Source of the DNA: Clostridia bacterium
Lineage (GTDB): Bacteria; Bacillota_A; Clostridia; TANB77; CAG-508
Direction of reading: 5' to 3'
DNA length: 8,221 nucleotides
NCBI GenBank assembly: GCA_017621295.1
Contig: JAGATI010000105.1
Span: 1-8,221, forward strand
Shown: piece after piece, positions 1 to 6,469 of the stretch
Numbering within the stretch: the stretch's first letter is position 1
Layout of the letters: each line of letters opens with the position of its first letter
Position numbers and translations under genes: made by a program
Notes under the pieces: generated by a model
The model's input: the letters and a program-made list of their open reading frames with translations, nothing else
Databases searched by the model: none
What the model was told of the DNA's origin: nothing

Positions 1-1
1 A

Positions 2-598
2 GAAATTGAAAAAGAAGAAATAATAACTAAAATATTAGAAAAATTACAAACAAGTATAGAATCAAATGTGGAAATTCATTTGTATCAAGGTCTTCCAAAA
101 GCAGATAAAATGGAATTAATAATACAAAAAACAATAGAACTTGGAATAAATTCAATAACACCTGTAGAGATGATAAGATGTGTAGTAAAATTAGATGAAA
201 AAGATGCAAAAAAGAAAATAGAAAGATGGCAAAAAATTGCAGAGGTTGCATCAAAACAAAGTGGTAGAGATATAATACCAAAGATAAATAGCATAATAAA
301 GTTAAAAGATATAGAAAAAATATTAGCAGATTATGACTTATTACTAGTAGCATATGAAAAAGAAGAAAACAATACTTTAAAACAAGAATTATTAAATTTA
401 AAAGAGAAAATGAAAGAAAAAAGTAATCTAAATATTGCAATATTAATTGGACCAGAAGGTGGTATATCAGAAAGTGAGATTGAATATTTAAAACAAATAG
501 AAACCAAAATTATTACTCTAGGAAAAAGAATATTAAGAACAGAAACTGTAGCACTTGCTATGACAAGTATAATATTATATGAACTTGAAAATAATTAA
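2..598 (+). CDS. rsmE: RsmE, 16S rRNA (uracil(1498)-N(3))-methyltransferase, 5'-truncated by window edge
   Basis: This SPOUT-class enzyme methylates N3 of U1498 in 16S rRNA, using S-adenosylmethionine, in the cytoplasm on the assembled small subunit. The frame is open from the first bases to the TAA at 596-598, giving 198 visible residues. The family is usually about 240-250 residues, so roughly 45-50 N-terminal residues (most of the PUA-like RNA-binding domain) lie outside the window. Visible hallmarks are LYQGLPKADKMELIIQK at about residues 27-43, which opens the methyltransferase domain, and the C-terminal knot with IGPEGG (about 149-154) followed by LGKRILRTETVALA (about 171-184), which binds SAM. 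The GTG at 68 is internal: the sequence before it (ending in SIESN) is in frame and continues the domain linker, so it is not the start. The gene ends 10 bases before the next start and is probably cotranscribed with it. Confidence 0.95.
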   Translation, partial: EIEKEEIITKILEKLQTSIESNVEIHLYQGLPKADKMELIIQKTIELGINSITPVEMIRCVVKLDEKDAKKKIERWQKIAEVASKQSGRDIIPKINSIIKLKDIEKILADYDLLLVAYEKEENNTLKQELLNLKEKMKEKSNLNIAILIGPEGGISESEIEYLKQIETKIITLGKRILRTETVALAMTSIILYELENN

Positions 599-608
599 GG
601 AGAAGGTT
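597..608 (+). promoter_or_regulatory. Ribosome binding site deciding the start at 609
   Basis: AAGGAG at 597-602 sits 6 bases before the ATG at 609. It overlaps the rsmE stop codon, which suggests translational coupling. The upstream in-frame ATG at 579 lies inside rsmE and has no comparable site, so 609 is preferred. Confidence 0.75.
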
Positions 609-1988
609 ATGAATAGTGTAGATGAAAAAAAAGTTAATAGTGAAAAAAGTAAAGTATCTAAAGATAAAAGCACAACTAAAATACTAGATGCGATAAATGA
701 AAATAAGATGCCAAAAGAAATAAAAGAAGCAAAAGAAGGTGGTACAACATCTAAATTAGCTAAATCTGAAACTACTAGTAAAAGTGTAAAAAAAGAGGAA
801 ACTACTAATAAAAAAGCAACTACTAAAAGAAAAACAAATGACTCAAAAAATAAAACATCTAGTAAAAAGAAAAGCAATAATGAGGAAGATATAAATAAAG
901 ATATTAAAACAAAAACTAAAAAAGATAGTAGCACTAAAAAAGAACTAGATAGTAATGTAAAGAAAAGAAATTCTAGTAATGAAAAGAAAAGTGCTAAAGA
1001 TGCTAAAATAATTGATGCAAGTAGTATAGAAAAAGAAAGTACAAGTAATACAAAAAAAAGAAATACTAGAGGTATAAAAAAGGCAAGTGCTAGTAATGAA
1101 AGTAAAAACAATAATACTAATAAAAAGACTACTAGAACTACTAAGAATAAAAATGTAAGCAATATTAAAGAAGAAAAGACTAGCAATGTGAGTAAAGAAA
1201 AAGAATCGGATGAGACACAATTAAAAGAAACCAAAAGTAAATCTAATAAAAGTAATGTTACTAAGAAAAATACCAATAAAAGTAAAGATGTAAAAATAAA
1301 AGAGGAATTTAACAATACTAAAAAAGAAACAGAAAAAGTTGTACCTAAAAAGAAATCGAAAAAAATAGATGAAAGTAAAGAAGTAAAAACGAATTCTAAA
1401 AAGGCTAAAATAGACTCTAATAAATTAAATAAAAATTCTAAAATTGAAGAAAATAAAAATACTAATAAAGTACAATCACAAGAAAAAATAGAAACTATAA
1501 AAGATATAAAAGAAATAGGACAAGTATTAAGACAAGAAAGAAAAAAGAAATTACCAGAAGATGTGCAAAAAAAGATTGTATCTAAAACAATAACTAATAT
1601 AATTGTTGGAAGTATTATAACACTATATCTTATATTTTTAATACTTGGATTTAAAAATATAGAGAAGGAAGTATTTATAACAGATTTAAAAGTATTTAGT
1701 ATATCTATACTTGCTATTTCTATAATATTATTTGAAAATTCATATAAAAGAGAAAATAAATCAATTGCATTTTTTGGAATAGAAGTATTAATTTTAGCTA
1801 TTATAAATATAGCATTAATGTATGTTGATATAATGAAAAGCGACTTTTTTATGATGACAACATTAACTATAACTATGGCATTTATTATATATTACATAAT
1901 TAAATCTGTTATAATATTTGTAAAAATGAAAAAGTCATATTATAAACAAAATAGTGAGCTGAATGAAATTATAGAAGAAGAGGTATAG
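609..1988 (+). CDS. Unrecognised lysine-rich protein with a disordered N-terminal tail and four-helix membrane domain
   Basis: I do not recognise a named family. From the ATG at 609 the protein has 459 residues. Residues 1 to about 310 are low-complexity, roughly a quarter lysine with much Ser, Thr, Asn and Glu and almost no aromatic residues, so probably disordered. Residues about 300-325 (ETIKDIKEIGQVLRQERKKK) look like a charged helix leading to the membrane. Four hydrophobic segments follow at about 328-348, 362-376, 385-408 and 413-438, then a short acidic C-terminus ending EIIEEEV. There is no signal peptide. The positive-inside rule suggests both ends face the cytoplasm, leaving a long basic tail that could touch nucleic acid, ribosomes or anionic lipid; that is inference. 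Within the tail, residues about 114-129 and 145-160 are an imperfect repeat sharing SNxKKRN. The gene lies 10 bases after rsmE and 6 bases before yicC. An alternative start at 579 would add 10 residues. Confidence 0.8.
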   Translation: MNSVDEKKVNSEKSKVSKDKSTTKILDAINENKMPKEIKEAKEGGTTSKLAKSETTSKSVKKEETTNKKATTKRKTNDSKNKTSSKKKSNNEEDINKDIKTKTKKDSSTKKELDSNVKKRNSSNEKKSAKDAKIIDASSIEKESTSNTKKRNTRGIKKASASNESKNNNTNKKTTRTTKNKNVSNIKEEKTSNVSKEKESDETQLKETKSKSNKSNVTKKNTNKSKDVKIKEEFNNTKKETEKVVPKKKSKKIDESKEVKTNSKKAKIDSNKLNKNSKIEENKNTNKVQSQEKIETIKDIKEIGQVLRQERKKKLPEDVQKKIVSKTITNIIVGSIITLYLIFLILGFKNIEKEVFITDLKVFSISILAISIILFENSYKRENKSIAFFGIEVLILAIINIALMYVDIMKSDFFMMTTLTITMAFIIYYIIKSVIIFVKMKKSYYKQNSELNEIIEEEV

Positions 1989-1994
1989 AATTTT

Positions 1995-2870
1995 ATGAAA
2001 AGTATGACAGGTTTTGGAAGAGCAAAACAAATTATAAATGGAAGAGAATATAATATTGAAATTAAATCAGTTAATCATAAATATAATGATATAAATATAA
2101 AATTGCCAAGGAACATTAGTTACATTGAAGAAATGATAAGAAAACAAATTTCAAATAAAGTAGCAAGAGGAAAAATAGATGTGTATATTACTTTTAATAA
2201 TTTTAGCATAGATGGAAAACTGGTTACAATTAATAAAGATTTAGCAAAATTATACATAAATCAGTTAAAAGAACTAGCAAACGATACAAAAATAAATGAC
2301 AACATAGAAGTTATAGATATATGCAAATTCCCAGATATATTACAAATTCAAACAGATGAAGAAAACGAAGATTGCATAAAAGAAGAACTAAGTATGTGTT
2401 TAGAAGAAGCAATTAATAATTTAAATGATATGAAAACAAAAGAAGGAATAAAAATAAAAGAAGACTTAATTAAAAGAATGAATAAGGTAGATGTGATGGT
2501 TACTAACATTTTTGAGTTTTCTACTGGACTTATTGAGGAATATGTAGTAAAATTGAAAGAAAGAATACAAGATTTATTACATACTGACATAATAGATGAA
2601 ACAAGAATTGCACAAGAAACTGTAATATATTCAGATAAATGTTCCATTGAAGAAGAGTTAACAAGACTTAAGAGTCATATAAAGCAATTTAGAGATTTAA
2701 TGGAATTAGACTTAGCTATAGGAAAAAAATTAGATTTTATTATTCAAGAAATGAACAGAGAGACAAACACAATAGGTTCTAAGTCTGTAAAATTAGAAAT
2801 AACTAATTTAGTAATAGATATTAAAACAGAATTAGAAAACATAAGGGAACAAATACAAAATATTGAGTAA
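1995..2870 (+). CDS. yicC: YicC/YloC family endoribonuclease
   Basis: This member of the YicC family (YloC in Bacillus) has 291 residues, the normal length. Family members are endoribonucleases; E. coli YicC is linked to small-RNA turnover together with PNPase. The N-terminus MKSMTGFGRA is the family signature, followed by an IEIKSVNHKYNDINIKLPR-type segment at about 21-39. The C-terminal DUF1732 signature lies at about 249-264 (IIQEMNRETNTIGSKS). The middle is charged and probably helical. The ATG at 1995 starts 6 bases after the preceding stop. Its ribosome site is modest (AAGAGG at 1978-1983, 11 bases away), so coupling to the upstream gene is likely. yicC followed by remA is a standard Bacillota arrangement. 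No frame disruption or missing motif is seen. Confidence 0.95.
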   Translation: MKSMTGFGRAKQIINGREYNIEIKSVNHKYNDINIKLPRNISYIEEMIRKQISNKVARGKIDVYITFNNFSIDGKLVTINKDLAKLYINQLKELANDTKINDNIEVIDICKFPDILQIQTDEENEDCIKEELSMCLEEAINNLNDMKTKEGIKIKEDLIKRMNKVDVMVTNIFEFSTGLIEEYVVKLKERIQDLLHTDIIDETRIAQETVIYSDKCSIEEELTRLKSHIKQFRDLMELDLAIGKKLDFIIQEMNRETNTIGSKSVKLEITNLVIDIKTELENIREQIQNIE

Positions 2871-2876
2871 TATATG

Positions 2877-2892
2877 AAGGGATGTGTATGTT
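2877..2892 (+). promoter_or_regulatory. Ribosome binding site deciding the remA start at 2893
   Basis: AAGGGA at 2877-2882 is 10 bases before the ATG at 2893 but only 1 base before the in-frame GTG at 2884. This argues for ATG 2893, which also gives the usual RemA N-terminus (short residue run, then INIGFGN). Confidence 0.7.
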
Positions 2893-3144
2893 ATGCAATT
2901 AATTAATATTGGGTTTGGAAATATTGTTTCTGCCAATAGAATTATTTCTATTGTTAGTCCAGAGTCAGCACCAATTAAAAGAATTGTTCAAGATGCAAAA
3001 GATAAAGGAATGGCAGTAGATGCAACATATGGTAGAAGAACAAGAGCAGTTATTATTATGGATTCAGGTCATGTAATACTTTCTGCAGTTCAACCAGAAA
3101 CTGTTGCAGGAAGACTTGATAAAGATGATATAGTAGAAGAATAA
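2893..3144 (+). CDS. remA: RemA/DUF370 family DNA-binding regulator
   Basis: RemA is a small DNA-binding regulator. In Bacillus subtilis it activates extracellular-matrix (biofilm) and osmoprotection genes. From ATG 2893 the protein has 83 residues, close to the family norm. It carries the near-invariant family core: [13 protein letters not shown] at about 4-16, SPESAPIKR at about 22-30, [20 protein letters not shown] at about 40-59 and [16 protein letters not shown] at about 61-76. Arg16 and Pro27 align with B. subtilis positions (Arg18 and Pro29) where remA mutations were recovered. The gene follows yicC by 22 bases. The usual downstream neighbour gmk is missing; a putative terminator stands there instead. 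Regulation of matrix genes in this organism is inference, as the family is also widespread in species with no known biofilm programme. Confidence 0.95.
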   Translation: MQLINIGFGNIVSANRIISIVSPESAPIKRIVQDAKDKGMAVDATYGRRTRAVIIMDSGHVILSAVQPETVAGRLDKDDIVEE

Positions 3145-3283
3145 ATAAAATTTATTGTTTAATAAGTACTGTTTGATAAATTAAATTTGCCCATAAATGT
3201 ATACAATCATTTTGGGCATTTGTATTTGATTTATACATTAATTAAATTAAAAATAATAAGAAAATAAAGGGAGGAATGTAAAA
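3145..3283. other. remA-rpoZ intergenic region, where gmk would normally lie
   Basis: These 139 bases hold no credible ORF. They contain the putative terminator at 3188-3227 and the strong rpoZ ribosome site GGGAGG at 3269-3274 (9 bases before the ATG). A promoter for rpoZ is expected between them: TATACAT at 3232-3238 is a possible -10 element, but I see no convincing -35 element. No remnant of a guanylate kinase gene (P-loop of the GxSGxGK type) is visible. Confidence 0.5.
3188..3227 (+). terminator. Putative Rho-independent terminator after remA
   Basis: TGCCCA (3188-3193) pairs with TGGGCA (3213-3218). Beyond a one-base bulge (T3194), AAATG (3195-3199) pairs with CATTT (3208-3212), leaving an 8-base loop. 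The stem is followed by the T-rich run TTTGTATTT. It would separate the rsmE-to-remA transcription unit from rpoZ. The T-run is imperfect, so termination may be partial. Confidence 0.6.
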
Positions 3284-3478
3284 ATGATGGTAAAACCAAC
3301 TGTTGGAGAATTATTAACAAAGGTGGATAATCGTTTTAGACTAGTTATAGCAACATCTAAAAGAGCAAGACAAATAGCTACTGGAAGTGAAATATTAACA
3401 GATGCAGATGACGAAGCACCAGTTACTTTAGCAGCAGATGAAATAGCAGAAGGAAAAATAGAAGTAACAAATGAGTAA
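3284..3478 (+). CDS. rpoZ: RpoZ, DNA-directed RNA polymerase omega subunit
   Basis: Omega is the small accessory subunit of RNA polymerase. It binds and stabilises the beta' subunit and helps core assembly. The protein has 64 residues, typical of short Clostridia forms. Visible family features are a PTVGELLTKVDNRFRLVIATSKRARQ-like N-terminal half, in which SKRARQIA (about 25-32) is the conserved helix, and APVTLAADEIAEGKI at about 45-59, matching the conserved end where the omega family has a xVxxALEEIAxGKI pattern. GGGAGG at 3269-3274 is 9 bases upstream of ATG 3284; the adjacent ATG at 3287 could serve equally. Its position between remA and priA matches the Bacillota pattern. Probably transcribed from its own promoter, given the putative terminator upstream. 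Confidence 0.95.
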   Translation: MMVKPTVGELLTKVDNRFRLVIATSKRARQIATGSEILTDADDEAPVTLAADEIAEGKIEVTNE

Positions 3479-3510
3479 TTGGCTATTTATAGAAAATTAA
3501 AAAATGTAAA

Positions 3511-3538
3511 TTGTAGCAAGATAACAAATATGTAAAAT
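3511..3538 (+). promoter_or_regulatory. Possible sigma-A-type promoter upstream of the kinase
   Basis: TTGTAG at 3511-3516 and TAAAAT at 3533-3538 are separated by 16 bases, in the 89-base gap between rpoZ and the kinase start. The -10 box matches the consensus at 5 of 6 positions and the -35 box at 3 of 6. In DNA this AT-rich such matches arise often by chance. Confidence 0.25.
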
Positions 3539-3557
3539 AATGTGAAGTATATAAAAT

Positions 3558-3567
3558 GAGGGATAAA
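3558..3567 (+). promoter_or_regulatory. Ribosome binding site deciding the kinase start at 3568
   Basis: GAGGGA at 3558-3563 ends 4 bases before the ATG at 3568. The upstream in-frame ATG at 3556 overlaps this site and has no good site of its own. Start 3568 also places the P-loop strand (IISLGG) right after the first few residues, as in related kinases. Confidence 0.65.
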
Positions 3568-4125
3568 ATGAAAAAAAATATAATATCATTAGGTGGAGAA
3601 TTAGCTAGCGGAAAAGGAACAACTTCTATAATATTAGCAGAAGATTTAAATTATGGAATTTATAGAAATGGAGAATATTTTAGAAAATTAGCTAAAGAAA
3701 TGAATATGGATGTAACAACTTTTAATGAATATGTAAAAGAGCATCCAGAAATAGATATGGATATAGAAAAAAGTGCATCAGAATATGCAAAAACACATGA
3801 TAATTTTATTATTGACGCAAGACTTGGATTTTATGCTGTTCCAGAATCTTTTAAGGTATATTTAACTGTAGATATAAATGAGGCAGCAAAAAGAGCTTTT
3901 AACGATCCAAATAGAAAAAATACAGAAAATCTAGGTTCTATAGAAGAACAAAAAGAAGATATAATGAAAAGATATAAAATCGAAAATGAAAGATATTGGA
4001 ATTTATATCATGTAAGAAAAGAAGATTTATCTAATTATGATTTAGTTATAGACACGACAAATTTAACACCAAAAGAAACGGCTGAAAAAATAAAAGAAGA
4101 ATATATTAAATGGCAAAAAAAATAG
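3568..4125 (+). CDS. Cytidylate-kinase-like P-loop NMP kinase (archaeal type)
   Basis: From ATG 3568 the protein has 185 residues and resembles the short archaeal-type cytidylate kinase family, which transfers phosphate from ATP to CMP or dCMP. The Walker A loop is at about 9-18 (GGELASGKGT). A YRNGEYFRKLAKEMNM segment at about 32-47 matches the family pattern of Gly, then FR, then a (K/R)xMxM-like end. HPEIDMDIEK at about 59-68 and FIIDARLGFY at about 80-89 match the NMP-binding part, where Arg39 and Arg85 are plausible CMP contacts. A basic lid segment is at about 110-130. The substrate is inferred; a related but different nucleotide is possible. It sits between rpoZ and priA, where many Bacillota have coaBC. 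It is not an obvious guanylate kinase. The TAG stop lies within the terminator stem. An alternative start at 3556 adds 4 residues. Confidence 0.8.
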   Translation: MKKNIISLGGELASGKGTTSIILAEDLNYGIYRNGEYFRKLAKEMNMDVTTFNEYVKEHPEIDMDIEKSASEYAKTHDNFIIDARLGFYAVPESFKVYLTVDINEAAKRAFNDPNRKNTENLGSIEEQKEDIMKRYKIENERYWNLYHVRKEDLSNYDLVIDTTNLTPKETAEKIKEEYIKWQKK

Positions 4126-4156
4126 CAAGAAACATTTATTCTTGCTATTTTTCTTG
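4118..4156 (+). terminator. Strong Rho-independent terminator overlapping the kinase stop codon
   Basis: AAATAGCAAGAA (4120-4131) pairs perfectly with TTCTTGCTATTT (4139-4150) around a 7-base loop; two more A-T pairs can extend the stem. A T-rich tail (TTTTTCTT) follows, and an A-run precedes it, so it could also work on the opposite strand. The kinase stop codon TAG (4123-4125) lies in the left arm. It separates the kinase transcript from priA. Confidence 0.9.
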
Positions 4157-4191
4157 TTATATAGTAATATATGAAACGAAAGATTATAGTC

Positions 4192-4203
4192 AGGAGAAAA
4201 TTT
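4192..4203 (+). promoter_or_regulatory. Ribosome binding site deciding the priA start at 4204
   Basis: AGGAG at 4192-4196 is 7 bases before the ATG at 4204, which gives the usual PriA beginning (MIAEIIINSNVKNLNKTFDY). The in-frame ATG at 4171 has no such site and lies close behind the terminator, so it is rejected. Confidence 0.8.
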
Positions 4204-6453
4204 ATGATTGCAGAAATAATAATAAATAGTAACGTAAAAAATCTAAACAAAACTTTCGATTATAATATTCCATATGAATTGCAAGATAAAGTAAAAATAG
4301 GTTCAAGAGTATTTGTTAGATTCGGGAATATAAAAAAGTTAGAAGATGGCTTTGTTATAGGTATTAAACAAAATTCCGAATATAAAGTAAAAGATATAGA
4401 AAAAGTAGAAGAAAATGATTATATAGGAGAAGCAGAAGTAAACCTTGCTAAATGGATGGCAAATAGATATTTTTGTAATATTTCAGATTGTATAAAATTA
4501 ATGCTACCACCAGGTACAACAACCAAAATAGTTACTAATAGAGTAAAAGAGAAGTACACAAATTTTGTAAGTTTAATAAAAGAAGATTATGAGATAGAAG
4601 AAGATATAAATTTAAAAAAAATAAAATCAGAAAAACACATTAGAGTTTTGAAATTCTTAATAGATAATGGCGAAATATCTATACAAGAGTTAGAATTGTT
4701 TACAGATACAACAAGAAGCGTAATAAAAACATTGGAAAAAAACGGATATATAGAAATATTCGAAAAAAAGATAGAAAGAAATCCATTTATTCACAAAGTT
4801 TATGAAACCACACATAATTTAACATTAACAGATGAACAAAAAAAAGCATATGAGGAAGTAGCTGAAAGTATAGATATGTATGTTCATACAGAGTTTTTAC
4901 TTTTTGGTGTAACAGGTTCACGGAAAAACAGAAGTGTATTTGCAATTAATTGAAAAGGTGTTAAAAGAGGGAAGAAGTAGTATAATGCTTGTTCCAGAAA
5001 TATCATTAACTCCTCAAACTGTTGATAGATTTATTGCAAGATTTGGAGAAGACTTAATTGCAGTTTTACATAGCAAGCTATCTGTTGGAGAAAGATACGA
5101 CCAGTGGCAAAAAATAAAATCTGGAAAAGCAAAAATTATAATAGGCGCACGCTCTGCTATATTTGCACCTGTTAAAGATTTAGGATTAGTTATTATAGAT
5201 GAAGAACACGATTCGTCATATAAATCTGAAATGACACCAAGATATAATGCAAAAGAAATAGCAAAGTTTTTAGCTGAAAAAAATAGAGTTCCTTTATTAT
5301 TAGGAAGTGCTACTCCAGATATTAATACATATTATAAAGCCATAAATAATGAAACAGTCTTACTTGAATTAACTAAAAGAGCAAATAATTCTAATTTGCC
5401 ACGGAGTAGAAATAGTAGATTTAAGACAAGAACTTGCAAATGGTAATAGGAGTATGATAAGTACTAAATTATATACAGAAATAGAAAAGAATTTAAAACA
5501 AAAAAAACAAACTATATTGTTTCTTAATAGAAGAGGTTTTTCAACATTTATAATGTGTAGAGATTGTGGATATACTGCTAAATGTAAAAATTGTAATGTA
5601 ACATTAACATATCATTATAAAGAAAATAAACTAAAATGCCATTATTGTGGATATGAAACCAAGACTTTAGCTAAGTGTCCTGAATGTAATAGTAATAATA
5701 TTAGGTATTTTGGAACAGGAACTCAAAAATTAGAAATGGAAATAAAAAAACTATTTCCAGAGGCAACTACTATAAGAATGGATGTAGATACAGTAACTAA
5801 GAAGAATTCACATGAGCAAATATTAAGTACTTTCAAAAATGATAATTTAGATATATTAATAGGAACTCAGATGGTTGTAAAGGGACATCATTTTCCGAAT
5901 GTCACATTAGTTGGTGTTATAGCAGCAGATAGTAATTTGAATTTAGATGATTATAGAGCAAGTGAAAAAACATTTCAAATACTTACACAAGTGGCTCGGA
6001 AGAGCTGGAAGGGAACAAGAAGGAAGAGTTATTATCCAAACATATAATCCAGATAACTTTAGTATAGAATATTCAAAAAAACAGGATTATAAATTGTTTT
6101 ATAATACAGAAATTATGTTACGAAAAAATTTGAAATATCCACCTTTTTGTGATATAATTATGCTTGGTATTACAGGAGAAGATGAACTAGAAGTTCAAAA
6201 AGTATGTAATTTATTATACGACTTTTTTAAACAAAAAATATTAAATGAAAATGCAAAAATATTATTATATAAACCCAGTCCATCACCAATTGAAAAGATA
6301 AAGAATAAATATAGATGGAGAATAATAATAAAATGTAAATTTGGAAATGATATAATCATACTAATAAATGAAGCATTAGATGAATTTAGTAAAATGAAGA
6401 AAAAGGATTCGTGTAAGGTAATTGTAGATCTTAATCCTAATAATATGTTGTAA
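4204..6453 (+). CDS. priA: PriA, primosomal replication-restart helicase, read across three +1 shifts
   Basis: PriA is a 3'-5' superfamily 2 helicase that recognises stalled forks and loads the replicative helicase. The gene occupies three frames: 4204-4920, 4922-5401, 5403-5996 and then 5998-6453 back in the first. Skipping one base at each junction gives about 748 residues, full length for Clostridia. Domains in order are: 3' DNA-binding domain (1 to about 105); winged helix (about 146-195); Walker A GVTGSGKTE (235-243); LVPEISLTPQ; DEEH box (332-335); GSATPD; zinc-binding Cys pairs 451/454, 460/463, 478/481 and 491/494; GTQMVVKGHHF; motif VI QVAGRAGR (about 595-602); and C-terminal YPPF, SPSPIEKIKNKYRW and VDLNPNNML. 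There are no stops or other lesions in the composite frame. Without shifting, the product ends at 4953 after about 249 residues, with a broken Walker A. Conservation argues for selection, but loss of function or sequence error is not excluded. def follows 16 bases later. Confidence 0.9.
4918..4924 (+). other. +1 frameshift site 1 in priA (TCA-C-GGA), inside Walker A
   Basis: The unshifted frame reads GGT TCA CGG AAA and meets TGA at 4951-4953. Skipping C4921 gives GGT TCA GGA AAA ACA GAA, that is GSGKTE, the exact Walker A ending, with the break between Ser239 and Gly240. Dropping A4920 instead would also give Ser-Gly, so the surplus base is known only to within two positions. Confidence 0.9.
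5399..5405 (+). other. +1 frameshift site 2 in priA (CCA-C-GGA)
   Basis: The unshifted frame reads TTG CCA CGG AGT and meets TAA at 5444-5446. Skipping C5402 gives LPGVEIVDLRQEL, the conserved LPxVxxVDxR segment that follows the first helicase lobe. The break falls between Pro399 and Gly400. Dropping A5401 would be equivalent. Confidence 0.9.
5994..6000 (+). other. +1 frameshift site 3 in priA (GCT-C-GGA), inside helicase motif VI
   Basis: The unshifted frame reads GTG GCT CGG AAG and meets TAA at 6045-6047. Skipping C5997 gives QVAGRAGREQEGRVIIQTYNP, the PriA motif VI region. The break falls between Ala597 and the conserved Gly598. Dropping T5996 would be equivalent. Confidence 0.9.
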
Positions 6454-6469
6454 TAGGGAGGAAACTTAA

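Noticed and set aside
68..598. rsmE starting at the GTG at 68
   Set aside because: The frame is open to the window edge with linker-like sequence in register, so the gene is cut by the window rather than starting there.
575..1315. Long minus-strand leucine/serine-rich ORF
   Set aside because: It is the complement of the lysine-rich coding sequence, has no ribosome site, and its hydrophobic composition follows from the A-rich opposite strand.
609..1560. CRISPR-like or satellite DNA array in the repetitive A-rich region
   Set aside because: The repetition is codon-level (AGT, AAT, AAA, ACT) with no fixed-length repeat or spacer, and one open frame runs through it.
4171..4203. Upstream in-frame ATG start for priA
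   Set aside because: It has no ribosome site, lies just behind the terminator, and adds residues not expected in PriA; ATG 4204 has AGGAG at proper spacing.
4951..4953. TGA read as a sense codon (alternative code) to continue the first priA segment
   Set aside because: Sequence after this TGA in the unshifted frame does not resemble PriA; the matching sequence continues in the +1 frame.
4918..6000. Three random sequencing or assembly errors
   Set aside because: None of the sites is a homopolymer, the context is identical each time, and six other CGGA sites in neighbouring genes show no disruption. Raw reads would still be decisive.
4204..6453. priA as a decayed pseudogene
   Set aside because: Three lesions with the same C-before-GGA form, no stops, no deletions and complete conservation of all catalytic motifs do not resemble random decay. 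It is not fully excluded without relatives.
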